NCBI RefSeq assembly: GCF_007655135.1
Contig: NC_045130.1
Coordinates: forward strand, 25,735,363 to 25,799,362
DNA length: 64,000 nt
DNA from: Punica granatum
Taxonomy: Eukaryota; Streptophyta; Magnoliopsida; Myrtales; Lythraceae
Direction: 5' to 3'
Shown here: positions 52,879 through 64,000 of the stretch, in pieces
Position numbering within the stretch: the first letter of the stretch is position 1
Layout of the letters: each line of letters starts with the position of its first letter
Made by a program: the position numbers and the translations under genes
Notes under the pieces: generated by a model
The model's input: only the letters and a program-made list of their open reading frames with translations
What the model was told of the DNA's origin: nothing
The model's database searches: none

Positions 52879-55800
52879 ATGGCACAAAACGGTAAGAACC
52901 CATCTCCACGATTCCTCCTTTCATCTTTTCCGCTTCATTTTCTGATTTGGGTCAGCTTCCTTTTCGTTGTTCGTGTGGTGATGCGTGAAATCACTGGTTT
53001 CTTCTTTCTTTCCGGGTTGTTTGGGGTCAAGATTCGCTGCTGTCCGAGTACCTCCAGACTGCTGTCGATGCAGCCAACAAAGCCGGAGAGGTCAGTCGAT
53101 TTTAATTCCAATTTCCACATTTTCTCAAATTGTTCTAATCGGATTTGGGTTGATGAAGATTCCTTCTTCATGTCTTGCAGTTAATCCGTAAAGGGTTCTA
53201 CCAGACCAAGAATGTCGAGCACAAAGGCCAGGTGAAAATTTTGAAACATCATAGTGAATGAGGTTTTGTTTAATGTTGCTTTCTTCTTCATTGTTGGTCC
53301 TCTGTTCCTTTTAGTTGAGAAAAGATAATTAAATCGAATCCCATTGGTGCATTTTTCTTGAAATTAAAATTGTTGATCGTACCTTATCCTCGATTCAGGT
53401 TTCAGTTTCATTTGGATTAAGGAGTGAATTTGAGAGGGGATTTAAGAAATTGCTGAAGATGTGCTTGTTGTCGTTAGTTGTTGGATGGTTTCTCTTTTTG
53501 AAGCCACACTTGGCCACTCTATCCTACTAATATCAAATCTTGAAAGGATTCTGGAGGAAGATAACTTTGTTTAAATTTGTTCTTAAGATTTCTTTTGTTT
53601 TCTGGCTCCCTTGAAAATGTATCCCATGATGTTAAGAAGTTTTTTCTTTTTACATGACTTGAATTTGATTCGTGTCTTGGATGGTGATTGGGCATAACAA
53701 AATTTGGACCAATAACTTTTGGGTTTCATGCGAGACTTGTGGTGCACGATTAGGATAGGTTTGAGGTCATCTTTCATTTGCTATTATAAATGTTAATGAG
53801 CTGACGGATGGTGCATGAAAATTTGAATTTTATTCATGTATATTTATTAAGTGTCTTTGTTTCGACACAGTCATTTTACCTATAAGCAGTTAAGTTTTTT
53901 GAGCAGAAAAGAGATTATATAATAAGTTTCTGTGATTGAGAGGAGCATCTCGAGTAGACTGGATGGAACTTGTTGGCCTTTATTATTTATGTCAAAGGAT
54001 AAAAAAAATTGCAGAGTTATGCATAAATTCCATGGAGATGACACTTCAAGAATCATATTTAAGGGCCACACTCTGAAAGTTTCCTTTCTTCTATCCGGGG
54101 GTAATAGAATTTTATTGGAATTATTGTCTGAGGCTAAACTGGATGAGTAGTACTTCGCAGTTGTGAATATAAAGTAGTCTCGAGACTCATGAACTCAGGA
54201 ATAACCTTCATTTTCATATTCTAATTATCTACAAAATGCAGGTGGATTTGGTGACTGAAACTGACAAAGCATGTGAAGAGCTCATATTTAACCATTTTAG
54301 GGAGCGTTATCCCTCGCACAAGGTCATCTCAGTTCCCCTGTTCTATTATGCTTCTATGGCACTGCTATACTTTCTGGCAATCATGTACTCCAATTGATGG
54401 GGCTGTAATCTATCTTCTTTTTTCTTTTTCTTTTTTTACCTTTAAAGTTAGAGTCTTGCATGTTTCCTTCTCAAATTTTAGAATGCCCTTCATGCGATAA
54501 CCTTACCCAAAATGTCCATTAGAACAGTGAAGACAGATTTGTAAATGAGGAGCAAACCCTTTAAATGCTTGATTCATTGCTGGTTATTTAACAGAATCCA
54601 TGGGTAAACATCAGGCAAGTATTTATAGGGTCATCTTTTCTTTGACTTTCAACTTATAGATTCTTGGTGGTCAAAAAATGGAAAAGCTTATTCTCATATA
54701 ACTCATTAAGAGTAATTTCTGTATGTATGTATGTATGTATGTATGTGTATATACATAAATATACATACGTATTATAGAAAGAGGACTTGCGGATTATTGA
54801 TAAAAAAAACTATGATTGTGCATGTATGACTGAATCATCGTTGAATATGAATTCCATCTCGTGAAGTTGATCATTGCATAGAACACCTAGTTTGTTTCAT
54901 GTTGTATCTGCTAAAAGTAGCACATGCATCTTAAATTGATTGAAATGTTCTTTTAGTTCATCGGCGAAGAGACTACTGCTGCCTGTGGGTCCTCAGAGCT
55001 GACTGATGACCCAACCTGGATTGTTGATCCTCTTGATGGAACGACTAACTTTGTTCACGGGTGAAGATCGCCATTTCTTGATTCTCACTTGCTTAATCTC
55101 GATTTTTTAGTAACTTTTGCTTAAACCTCATCACTTGTAGATTCCCCTTTGTATGCATCTCCATTGGCCTCACAATCGGCAAAGTTCCCACAGTTGGAGT
55201 TGTTTATAATCCAATTATGAATGAGGTAATAATACCATTGTCTTACCCTTATGCAGCTTTTTACTATGATGAAGAGGAACAGTCTTACTCAAGGATTTTG
55301 CGAAATAACCTTTAATATCCTTGTTTTTTACTCTGCTTCTCCATTTATTAGATGCTATGCCTCTTATAATTGAAATCTAAATGCATTCCCCAAGTAAATG
55401 TGTAATTTATCTTTCTTAAGCTATTACATTGGTTTTGTGACTTGTTGGAAATATATATTTGACCAAATAAAAGTTAGCACGCTTGATCCTTCTCTTGATA
55501 TAATTTCTACATCACCATTCAAATGAAAGAAGGGCTCACGTGGAACATGTGGCTTTATTTTTTGCAGCTTTTTACTGGAATACGCGGAAAAGGTGCTTTT
55601 CTGAATGGCAACCCCATCAAAGGTGAGCCTGGGGCCATCAATTTATTGTTTAGGTATCAGTTGCCTACTTATGTTATGCACGCAGTATCTAAAAGCTGCA
55701 AAATTGTTCTGTTACTTGCCAGTGTCATCTCAGTCTGAACTAGTGAAGTCTCTCCTTGCAGCCGAGGTAAGCTGTCACTTAGCATAATAACACAGAATCT

Positions 55801-58151
55801 GATTTGGTCGTGGCTGCTTCTTTATCAGCTGTCACAATCAACTAAAGCTTTATAGTTTAAGTGATGCTGTTTGTTGGGAATTCATTAGGCATTTATAAGC
55901 TATGGAATCCAATTATGAGATTTAACTTGTAGTTTTGGCATGATTCATTCTGCTCAAACCTCTCACAAGATATTGCACAACTCTTTCTCCCTCTTTTATT
56001 CGGAGCTAATTCTTGTGGGCACTTGTATTGAGTTTTAAGTCAAGGCCAATTTAGAGACAGGATTGGGGAAAAAAAACAAAAAAGGTAGGTCAGCAGAACA
56101 AAAAAGTGGATCGAATTTAGTTACCACACATTTCGTAGGTAGTCAACTTCCTCCACTCCAGGGCCTCTGCATGGAAAATTTATGGTTTTCAGCATTCTGT
56201 TCCGAGACAACTAGTTATACTGGCATGCTGTACTGATTGCATTTCTTCAATTGTGTGCACATTCTATTACCCAGTTTAAGTTACTTAGATTAGAATGTGT
56301 TCTGTTGCTGAATAATTTACTAGTAGTGCAAATTAAATACCCAAAATGACTTTTTACTTGGAAGTTGACAGCTGCTAATTCTGCTACATGTACTAATGTG
56401 TAAATTAGTCAAGATAAATGAGGAATGCCCTCTTAAGAAAATAAATTAGTAATTGCGCATTTCCTGTTTATCGCCAGATCTCACTTTTGGAGAACAGAAT
56501 TTAATCATATTGTACTTTAGGATATTTACGCAAGTAAGAGTGCCTGTAATTCTGTTTTCTTTATCTTTGGGAAAATCATAGAGACTTGAGAAGCTTGAGA
56601 GTAACTGGTCTTCTATATGTCTCTTATATGTGTCCTGGAAGGAAATCACCATCTTATGTCAGCTCTTGAACTTTCCTTTGCTATGTGTTTTTGCTGTGCA
56701 TTTTTCCATGATTTAGCTATGGAATTAGTTCCATCAGTTTTTGGTTTTCACTTGCAATCTTTTATCGGTCGAGTTGAAGATTGAAGAAGGGCAACATGAT
56801 GAGGTTATTTGAATTTCCTAATGCTGGAACCACAGGTTGGGATCAAACGTGACAAGTTAACAGTGGATTTGACTACAGGCAGAATCAACAGTTTACTTTT
56901 CAAGGTAAAACCAGACAATTTACTTCCATCCTGTTATGAAACTGTTGCATTTTTTGATGGACCTAATATCAATTTGTGTGGTGATCAGGTAAGGTCACTT
57001 CGAATGAGCGGCTCATGTGCACTAAACCTCTGTGGAATAGCATGCGGACGAATTGATCTCTTTTATGAACATGGCTTCGGGGGTCCCTGGTACAATTTTT
57101 TCCTCCACTTCTTGATTGACTTTGATGATTAACTATCCTGACCCTAATCATGCTTTGGTATATAACATATATATTAGGGACTTTGATTACATTAAATTTC
57201 CAACCTCATGGGAAAGGCATGAGTTCTCCAAAATCCTATTTGTGGATATACATGTACATCATTACCGGCACTATGTCTTTCCATCACCAACATCTTCTCA
57301 GAGCCCAAGCTTCTGCTACAATTTTCAGCCTGGTCCAATTGCTTTATTGTTTCGTTTTCCCCTATTTTATTCATTATTAGTGGGGGGAAGTCACTGAGAA
57401 ATGGACCACCTATTGGTTGAATACCCATCATTCAACAATTTTTTCTATATTGGTTAGTCCAAGTCATATTAGCTTGGCTTTTGAATCCACTCGAACTCTT
57501 ATCTGTCAGGAAAAGCAGAAATTAGCTACAAACATTGACATTCAGAAACTGTAATGGTCGTCAAAGCTAAGACGGGATAATAGCCTCGCTAACATATAGA
57601 CATAAATAACTTTATCTGTTGTATGAATTTTTAAAAGAATGGTTTTTATCTATTATGAGATGTAATATTTGGTGCTTTGGTGCGTAGGGATGTGGCAGGT
57701 GGAGCTCTGATTGTCCAGGAAGCTGGAGGACTTGTCTATGACCCGTAAGTAAAAACAGACTTCATGATTCATCCCTCCTTTCTCTCTTCTGATTTGAATA
57801 TCATTCTTGGATCATTCATCTTTAGTTGGTGGTTTTCAAAATTCTTGATTGGCTAGCTATGTGGCTGTAATCAGCAGCTATATAGCTTTAAATATTCCTT
57901 CTTGAGGTTTCTTGTTATGCAGTCAATTTCTCAGAGCTACACAACTTGTGGTTTCACGTTAAACTTTGAAAGAGAATCAAAATCTCGACCATAGCTTTTC
58001 TGTGTTTTCTGCTCTAACGGGCAATTCTGTATGGTGGTGGTATTTTGCAAGCAGATCTGGTAAGGATTTTGACATTACATCTCAGCGAGTGGCGGCCTCA
58101 AACCCACTCCTCAAGGATGCGTTCCTCGAGGTCTTGGGACAGTTCGAATGA
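52879..58151 (+). CDS. L-galactose-1-phosphate / inositol monophosphatase (VTC4-like)
   Basis: Twelve exons: 52879-52891, 53032-53090, 53181-53231, 54242-54322, 54957-55060, 55141-55225, 55568-55622, 55723-55766, 56836-56904, 56989-57089, 57688-57744 and 58055-58151. The product is 271 residues, the same as Arabidopsis VTC4 as I recall it. The first coding exon has only 13 bases. Metal and substrate residues are in place: FIGEET (Glu72, Glu73), [12 protein letters not shown] (Asp92, Asp95, Gly96, Thr97) and WDVAGG (221-226, with Asp222), followed by EAGGLVYDP. Family role: Mg2+-dependent, Li+-sensitive hydrolysis of L-galactose-1-phosphate in ascorbate synthesis and of myo-inositol-1-phosphate. 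No transit or signal peptide, so cytosolic. Exon 10 starts with GTAAGG right after CAG, so its acceptor looks like a donor site; the frame and conserved [12 protein letters not shown] support the call. It is tail-to-tail with the DOMON-b561 gene, ~0.8 kb apart. Confidence 0.95.
54721..54747. repeat. (GTAT)n microsatellite in VTC4 intron 4
   Basis: About seven tetranucleotide units followed by a TA-rich tail. Confidence 0.85.
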
Positions 58152-58968
58152 GTCCAAGTGAGTGAAGACCAATGGAAGTTCTGGGCGAGATTGCTTGAAT
58201 GAGTCGCCGATTGTTTCGCTATATTTAAGACGCTGTCGACAGAGTTTTCTTGTTCTTATGAAAAACTTGGTCTAGTAGGTTAATTTATTCTATTGGAAGG
58301 GGTCAATAATTGAGTTTGGTGAGAAAATCACTTGAGGAGATTACATTGAGACAATCAAAAGTACTACAAACACCACCTGTAGTTGGTGGAAAATGAATTT
58401 ACAATTGGGTTTTTGGGAGGGCAAAAAAAATCGAATTTCATGCATGAGCAAGTTGCTCATTGGAATTTCTTGGCAACTGAAAGTGAAAGTTCCATTTGTC
58501 TTCGACAAAGTATCGTCAATGACTGACCACGAGGCAGGCAAATCTATTGTTGCACTCACTATTGAGATTACATTTCATGATGATGGCAAATTTTTGACTC
58601 TCAGGGGATAGGAGGGACTTCAAATGATAGCTTAATGGATATCATATTAAATTTCTATCGGGTTCACAAGCAAATTGGTTCATGTTGAGTTCAAAAATTT
58701 AAGCTGGTCGATGGATATATTGAGATTTGGTCAAAGGGATTAACTCAGCTCTCAACCACAAAAACAAAGCATGCACTCAATGATACAAAATCACCCTGTA
58801 TAATAAAGAAAAGACAATAAAAGAATTACTACAAGAAGCTGATGACCAGTATACAATGCTAATACCTGAAAACGAATATGTAGCCCAATGCTGGAAATGA
58901 CCCCAAAAAACAAAAGCAAATCAAGAGAGTAGAGCGACCTCAAGTCTAAGCATATGTGGGGTTTCAAT
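58152..58968. other. Shared 3' region of two convergent genes
   Basis: Holds the 3' UTRs of the VTC4-like gene (plus) and the DOMON-b561 gene (minus). Two 72-codon frames on opposite strands overlap at 58341-58611; they show no motif and are probably UTR noise. Confidence 0.5.
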
Positions 58969-61900
58969 CTACACATCGTGGTGGGGCCTACCACCATACC
59001 CATTGTTACTACCATTGGTGGTCCCAATTCCAATTCCATTCCCATTGCCATACCCATAGCTGGCCTTCTCTGCATTACTCTGTGACCTCTTCCTCTTCAG
59101 GACAATGTACCAAGTGTATGCCTCCAGCCATAGGAAGTTGATCCCCAGAGCGATGAGGACTCCGATGTAGGCGTTCTTCCACTTCTTCTCGGGATTCAAG
59201 GCGTCGAACCCCTTGAAGATGTTGACCACGGCGAGGATGATCACCGCGTATCCAACCGCGTGGTGGTACACGTTCCAGTAGTTCCTGTACTTGTGCTCCT
59301 TCTTCGGCCTCAGCAGCAGCGCAAACACCTTCACATATGTTTCAAAAGAAAATATCTTGTTGGTCAACCAAAGGGAAAGAGGCTGGTCCAATCATGAATG
59401 GATTGGGCATGCAGATTATGATGTTATCTTATACGTGACAGTTGCCGTTGTCGTTATCTCGAAAGTCTCAACAAGTCTGTTATGATTATAATATACCATT
59501 TCTTGTGGTCTTGCACGGCTTTTCGTAATGATCCTAGTACTATCACAGTTACGGTCACTGTCGAGCTTTGGAGGTCAAGAATTAAGATGCAACGGATTAA
59601 AAGAAGGCCATGTATGTTAATTGTTTGGTAATAAATTCTGAAGAGGCTCAAGGTTTACCTGGAGGGTGGCGAGGCAGAAGAGGATGATGCCAATGGTTCT
59701 GTGGACAGAGTAAGTGATTCCCTTGGACTCACTACCGAGCTTGAGACCGGTGGCCCACCCGGCAACCCCGATTATGTATGCCGAAGACTGGCAAGTTACG
59801 TGCAGATAGAACCATGTAGGATCCGCGGACTTGAACACCCTCAGGTACCTCGCGATTATGACCCCTATCGGCATCAGGATTCCCCAGCTCACTACATTTA
59901 GCACTCCATGAATCTGCCACCCAAAATCAAAAGAGAGCAGAAGTAATTATTATTACTCACCCAACTTAGATCAGTAGGCATCTTCAATTATGTTCGTGTG
60001 CAATCTTGATTAGTGGGGTTAATCAGACTATGGCGATATCTTAACAGATGGTTCCTAAATACGTTAGTTCTCAATGCAATTGAGATTATTTTCGTAAATC
60101 GAGCGGATACTTTCTTCTCATCCTATTTATTTCACAAAGGCCTGGAATGGTGATCGAAATATCAATCGGACTGCGAGCAATAATTAATGTCAATTTTGGA
60201 AAATATAGTTATATCTTAATTCACATAAACTTATATATCATACGATCAACGTAGCTAGTAATAGTAGCTAACCCCAAGGGGTTTGGCCTAGTGGTTAAGG
60301 TGCACCTAAACTTGCACCCGATCCCCGGCTCGAATCCCCTTGGGGCCACCGGAGTGCCTTTGGCGTGATTACCCGCTCCGTGCGCCGTCGGAAATTAGTC
60401 GGGTGAAGCCTGAACACCCCGGGTTAGCAAAAAAAAAAAAAAGTAATAATAGTAGCTGGTGAATTTAAGTGGGATAATATAAAATAAGTTGAGGAGACTA
60501 AAAATATTAACTATATATATATATTACAACGATGTTTCAGTTGAGGTTTTCAATATAAAACAAAAACAAATATAAAATGGTGAATTCTGGACGGGGCATA
60601 CTGACTATTTTTTCGCGTCGAAATAAAAGTTAACATTATCATAATATAACAAGATAAAATATAGAATGATAAATCAAAATTTTTTAATCTGTTTGAGCAA
60701 AAAAAAAATCCTCGATCCACTTATATTTATTAAAATAATTAAAACGTACTCTTTAAAAATCAATAGAAGACATATATATGAAAACATAATACGAATAAAA
60801 TTATTGAAAAATGAGGGAAACTGATGATGGAAAATAAATAAATAAATACTTATATTTTGTTTTCGGTGAAAATACTTATATACATTAAAAGACTAAAATT
60901 TACAACTGTAAAATTGTAGAAAAAGGAGGACCTAATGAAGAGGCACACAATAATAATAATAATAATAAATAAATTATGTAAGTGATTGATTAATTAACAT
61001 TTGGTAAAGTAAGAGGAACTAGGATTACATGCCAATGCGACGTTGGAGGTCTCGGCCGTAAAACGTTGTATTCTAATGTTGATGTAAAAAACAAAAGAAA
61101 TTAAACATACGACATGACGTGACATTTTATTGTTTAATTTTATTTCCTCTATCATAACTGTGGGTCATGGTAAGTTTCGTGTCTAAGCTGTGTGATGCGC
61201 GTAGGACCACGTATAACACTGTATTGAACGGCTCTCCACCCGTCGTCAGCATGACTTAATATTATTGAGGTACAATGTATTGAACCATTTACCTCAATAT
61301 TATGTCATTACCCCAAGTTTAATTATTATTCTTTTGTCTTTAAACTCAAATTGCTGGTTTTAATAAATTAATTTATCAAATAAAAAATGAGATACGAAAA
61401 TTTCTAGTCAGAGTAGAAGATTTGTTTATGCACGAATATGTATCCTTATTCCTTACCATGGGAAAAAAAGGTACAAATATATATGTGTAAAAGGTGAGTG
61501 AGTCACATCATCATTTGAAATTAAAAAGTTTTGATGAATTCGATTTATGCATATTAGACATTTGTATGGACTTGTTATTTGGTTTCTATTATCTCCTATT
61601 ATTAGCTAGGTCCATATCTTTGTGACTGAAAAAAAAAAATCGAGGCTATATGGGTTTAAATTAATTCATATGTAAGTCAACCAAGAAAAAATATCAATAC
61701 TTACGTTTTTCTTTTCCAATCTTGAGCTGCCTCCGCTAGAACCAGCCTGTCCTGAAGCAAAATTGAGAGTCCCTTTGGACTGAGTATTCGCCCCGGAGAG
61801 CGCGTGTTGGGCAGGCGTGCCCCCGTTGAGTGGTCCATCCTGCCACACCTGATTCACCGACGTGCTGTTACCGGGGGGCGTGATCGTGGCAAAGATGGTT

Positions 61901-62536
61901 ATCTCGCCATTGGAGTAAGTCGCTGACAGATTCGATACATCGAAGCTTAGGTTGCCTTCTTGCAACCCGGTACTATAGCCACTGATCGGGGACATGTAGG
62001 CTCTCATGGAGCCATCTGATTGCTGGTATGCCACCAGCGCCTGGGCCCCTGGCATGCCGGTTGAGGTAGGGTTTATGGCCCATGCTACCCATTTGGATGT
62101 ATCCACTGAAGTGTGCCGGTACGCCAACTGGACCTTGCCTGTCGACATGATCGACGAACATATATAATCAGCCATATAAAGGACATGCTTGAGAAAAATT
62201 CGAGGAAACGTAACTATATATCCAGTGAGGCATATATACACACATCAGAACTCTAAAATGGTGAGCTCTACCAGCCAACCATGAGGTAGAGCATCACGAC
62301 GTGTTGGTTCTACGACTTTGCAAGTGGTATATGACTATGGCAATACCTGTGGATGTGTCATAGTTCCAGTGGATGAAAGCGTTGAGGACCGGTAGGTCGG
62401 TGCAGGAGCTGAAGACCTGGTTGGATGAGAAAGTGTAGCTAGAGCACGCTTGAGCGTGGGATGAGATGAACATCGTGGACACAAGCACGCACGAATATAG
62501 CCCCAGAAGGAGAGCTCTCGTGATCTTCCCGGCCAT
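58969..62536 (-). CDS. DOMON and cytochrome b561 domain protein (CYBDOM)
   Basis: Four exons on the minus strand: 62536-62347, 62138-61705, 59913-59659 and 59328-58969, giving 412 residues. A signal peptide (about 1-30) precedes the mature start CSSYTFS. The DOMON domain spans about 45-175 ([42 protein letters not shown]), followed by a Gly/Ser linker. Five or so hydrophobic helices form the b561 core (about 205-375). The four expected heme histidines are His210 (IHG), His246 (FYLHVT), His279 (SVHRT) and His315/316 (YHH). The tail is Gly/Asn-rich ([11 protein letters not shown]). Known role of the family: plasma-membrane electron transfer between cytosolic ascorbate and apoplastic acceptors; some members are ferric or monodehydroascorbate reductases, often described as auxin-responsive. 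Intron 2 is 1791 bases and carries a SINE. Confidence 0.93.
60270..60446 (+). mobile_element. tRNA-derived SINE in CYBDOM intron 2
   Basis: Flanked by perfect TAATAGTAGCT duplications (60259-60269 and 60447-60457). It has an A box in ggcctagtggttaaggtgc, a B box in cggctcgaatccccttgg and ends in a run of A. It is antisense to the host gene. GC-rich and well preserved, so it is probably a young insertion. It differs in sequence from SINE-1 and SINE-2. Confidence 0.85.
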
Positions 62537-64000
62537 AGTTGCCGGCCCTTATGATATATGCTCTTGCTGAGAACTAGCTAGTAAACTATATGATTAGTGC
62601 TTGTGGGAGAGTTGCTTCGCTTCTTCCTTTTTTTTTTTCCCGCTTCAATGTGGTGATCTCTTTTTGGGAATATTGGGGTTCCAAGGGAAAGGACAAAGGA
62701 GATTAATGGTGATGTTTGAGAGAGGAAGATGTTTGGGGGAAGGGGGACTTATTATAAGAGATATGGGAGGGGTTAGGTGATGGTTTGGTGAGATTATAGG
62801 GAGAGTTGTTCCACTATAATCATAAGAGGAAATTGCAACCGAACCCCCCTTACGAACTGTATATTACTAGAATGCCTCGGATGATCGAATGCCTATATCA
62901 TCGTTGTCGCAACTCGTGATGGATACGGTGTCCGTTCGAAATTACCTTTATACAAACCTAATGACTACGCGGCATGTGTAAATTACCGATTCAGATATAA
63001 CAATAAAATATAAACTATATATTTTTGAACATTTGATTTTGAGTTTATTATCACCTTCATGTATGCATTGGTTAATTGGATTGTTTTGATTGGAAAACAT
63101 GCTAACCGAAGCGATAGCGAGAATCAACAACAATGTCAGGGATGCTATTTTTTCATTTGTTTTTAGAGTGAATTATTACGAACTAATTCCGAGTTGCCGG
63201 TTTGTTGAATGGCGAAAGAGTCTTCGCTGAATATATCTTCGTACCATTTAATCAATATATATCCATTCATCGTCTTTTATCATAGTCAAATGCTGGTTTA
63301 ATTAAATCCGATTATTTATCATCATATCTTAATTATGCTTCTTCCTTTTTTCTTTTTTTTCCCCCCTTGGGCCAAACAGCGCGTTAAATTATGGTTGGTA
63401 TATTATGACAAAATTATTTGGTTTTGGGACTATTATTATCTTCTCTAATATTCCCAACCACCATCTCTGTCCAGCTCACACCTTTGGTCGTCGTCCTAAC
63501 CACAGCTAAACTATTTTTCCATAGTCTTTTGCATATGAAATACCATAGCTTCCGAATATAACATAGTCAATGAGAACATGACAATAAATAAGTTTCTATG
63601 GACAAAATTATACCCCGAGTCCATATATTTGATTCTCATATATATATATATATTATCTTTCATAACGAGAGTGTTCGGGATTTACCGTCTAATTTTACGG
63701 TCCATATGAATACCATATAAACTAATAACAAGTCAATCCGGCCACAAATCATATTAGTAATCTAATAGTAAGCATTTTTCAACATAATTTATGCAATAAT
63801 TTGAATCTGAAATTTTTCAAGAAAGTTATATATTTTAACCACTATGCCAGCCTATTGAGTTAATTCTCATATGTTTTTGTTTTTTTGGAGCGAAACATTT
63901 GTTATTATCTTCCGACGGAGGAATTTCGATTGGCTATTAAATACATCTTCCCATTATTTCAGCCAAGAATTCACATGCGGTGGACGAGGCAATGCAAGAG
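62537..64000. other. Promoter and upstream region of CYBDOM
   Basis: The minus-strand promoter of the DOMON-b561 gene should lie here; a TATA-like ttataataag (minus strand, near 62749-62758) is ~215 bases upstream of the ATG. The remainder is AT-rich, with a poly-T/poly-C tract near 63345-63366 and a TA microsatellite near 63638. No further gene is supported. Confidence 0.4.

Noticed and set aside
58341..58611. Two overlapping 72-codon frames in the VTC4/CYBDOM 3' interval
   Set aside because: Opposite-strand frames in presumed 3' UTRs without recognisable features.

Overview
This is nuclear DNA of a flowering plant. It shows multi-exon genes with GT-AG introns, an NLR immune receptor, a TIR-domain gene, a phloem-lectin gene, and long AT-rich intergenic DNA full of SINEs, MITE-like foldback elements and CACTA-type transposon ends. 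The flavour is that of a woody eudicot, perhaps a rosid, but I cannot fix the family from sequence alone.

Layout. 0-7.3 kb: repeats, a TIR-only or truncated TIR-NLR gene on the minus strand (3024-3569), and on the plus strand a 231-aa coiled-coil protein gene (6045-6740). 7.6-23.4 kb: no intact gene; a segmental repeat array in the order P1-Q1-Q2-P3-Q3, whose modules carry a LINE-like coding relic, two SINE families and two foldback MITEs. 24.4-28.5 kb: an intronless CC-NB-ARC-LRR gene. 28.5-33.4 kb: repeats, including a CACTA-like element. 33.5-34.9 kb: a three-exon PP2-A (phloem protein 2) gene. 34.9-38 kb: an element with terminal inverted repeats and an LTR-like remnant. 38.5-43.3 kb: an 11-exon MO25 scaffold gene. 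43.6-52.5 kb: repeats. 52.9-58.2 kb: a 12-exon VTC4-type L-galactose-1-phosphate/inositol phosphatase. 59.0-62.5 kb (minus): a four-exon DOMON-cytochrome b561 gene.

Most notable observation. The C-terminal ~200 residues of the CC-NB-ARC-LRR protein lie after the normal end of its LRR domain. They align almost without gaps to the small coiled-coil gene 18 kb upstream. This looks like an NLR with an integrated domain lying near a free-standing relative of that domain, with a TIR gene close by: a candidate immune decoy and its target, or a sensor pair. I do not recognise the domain as a named family.

A second, weaker theme is a tail-to-tail pair. VTC4 makes an ascorbate precursor, and the DOMON-b561 protein belongs to a family of ascorbate-linked transmembrane electron carriers.

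Reading limits: exon boundaries were derived by hand from splice consensus plus family knowledge. Repeat families were recognised by eye and their borders are approximate. No database search was possible.
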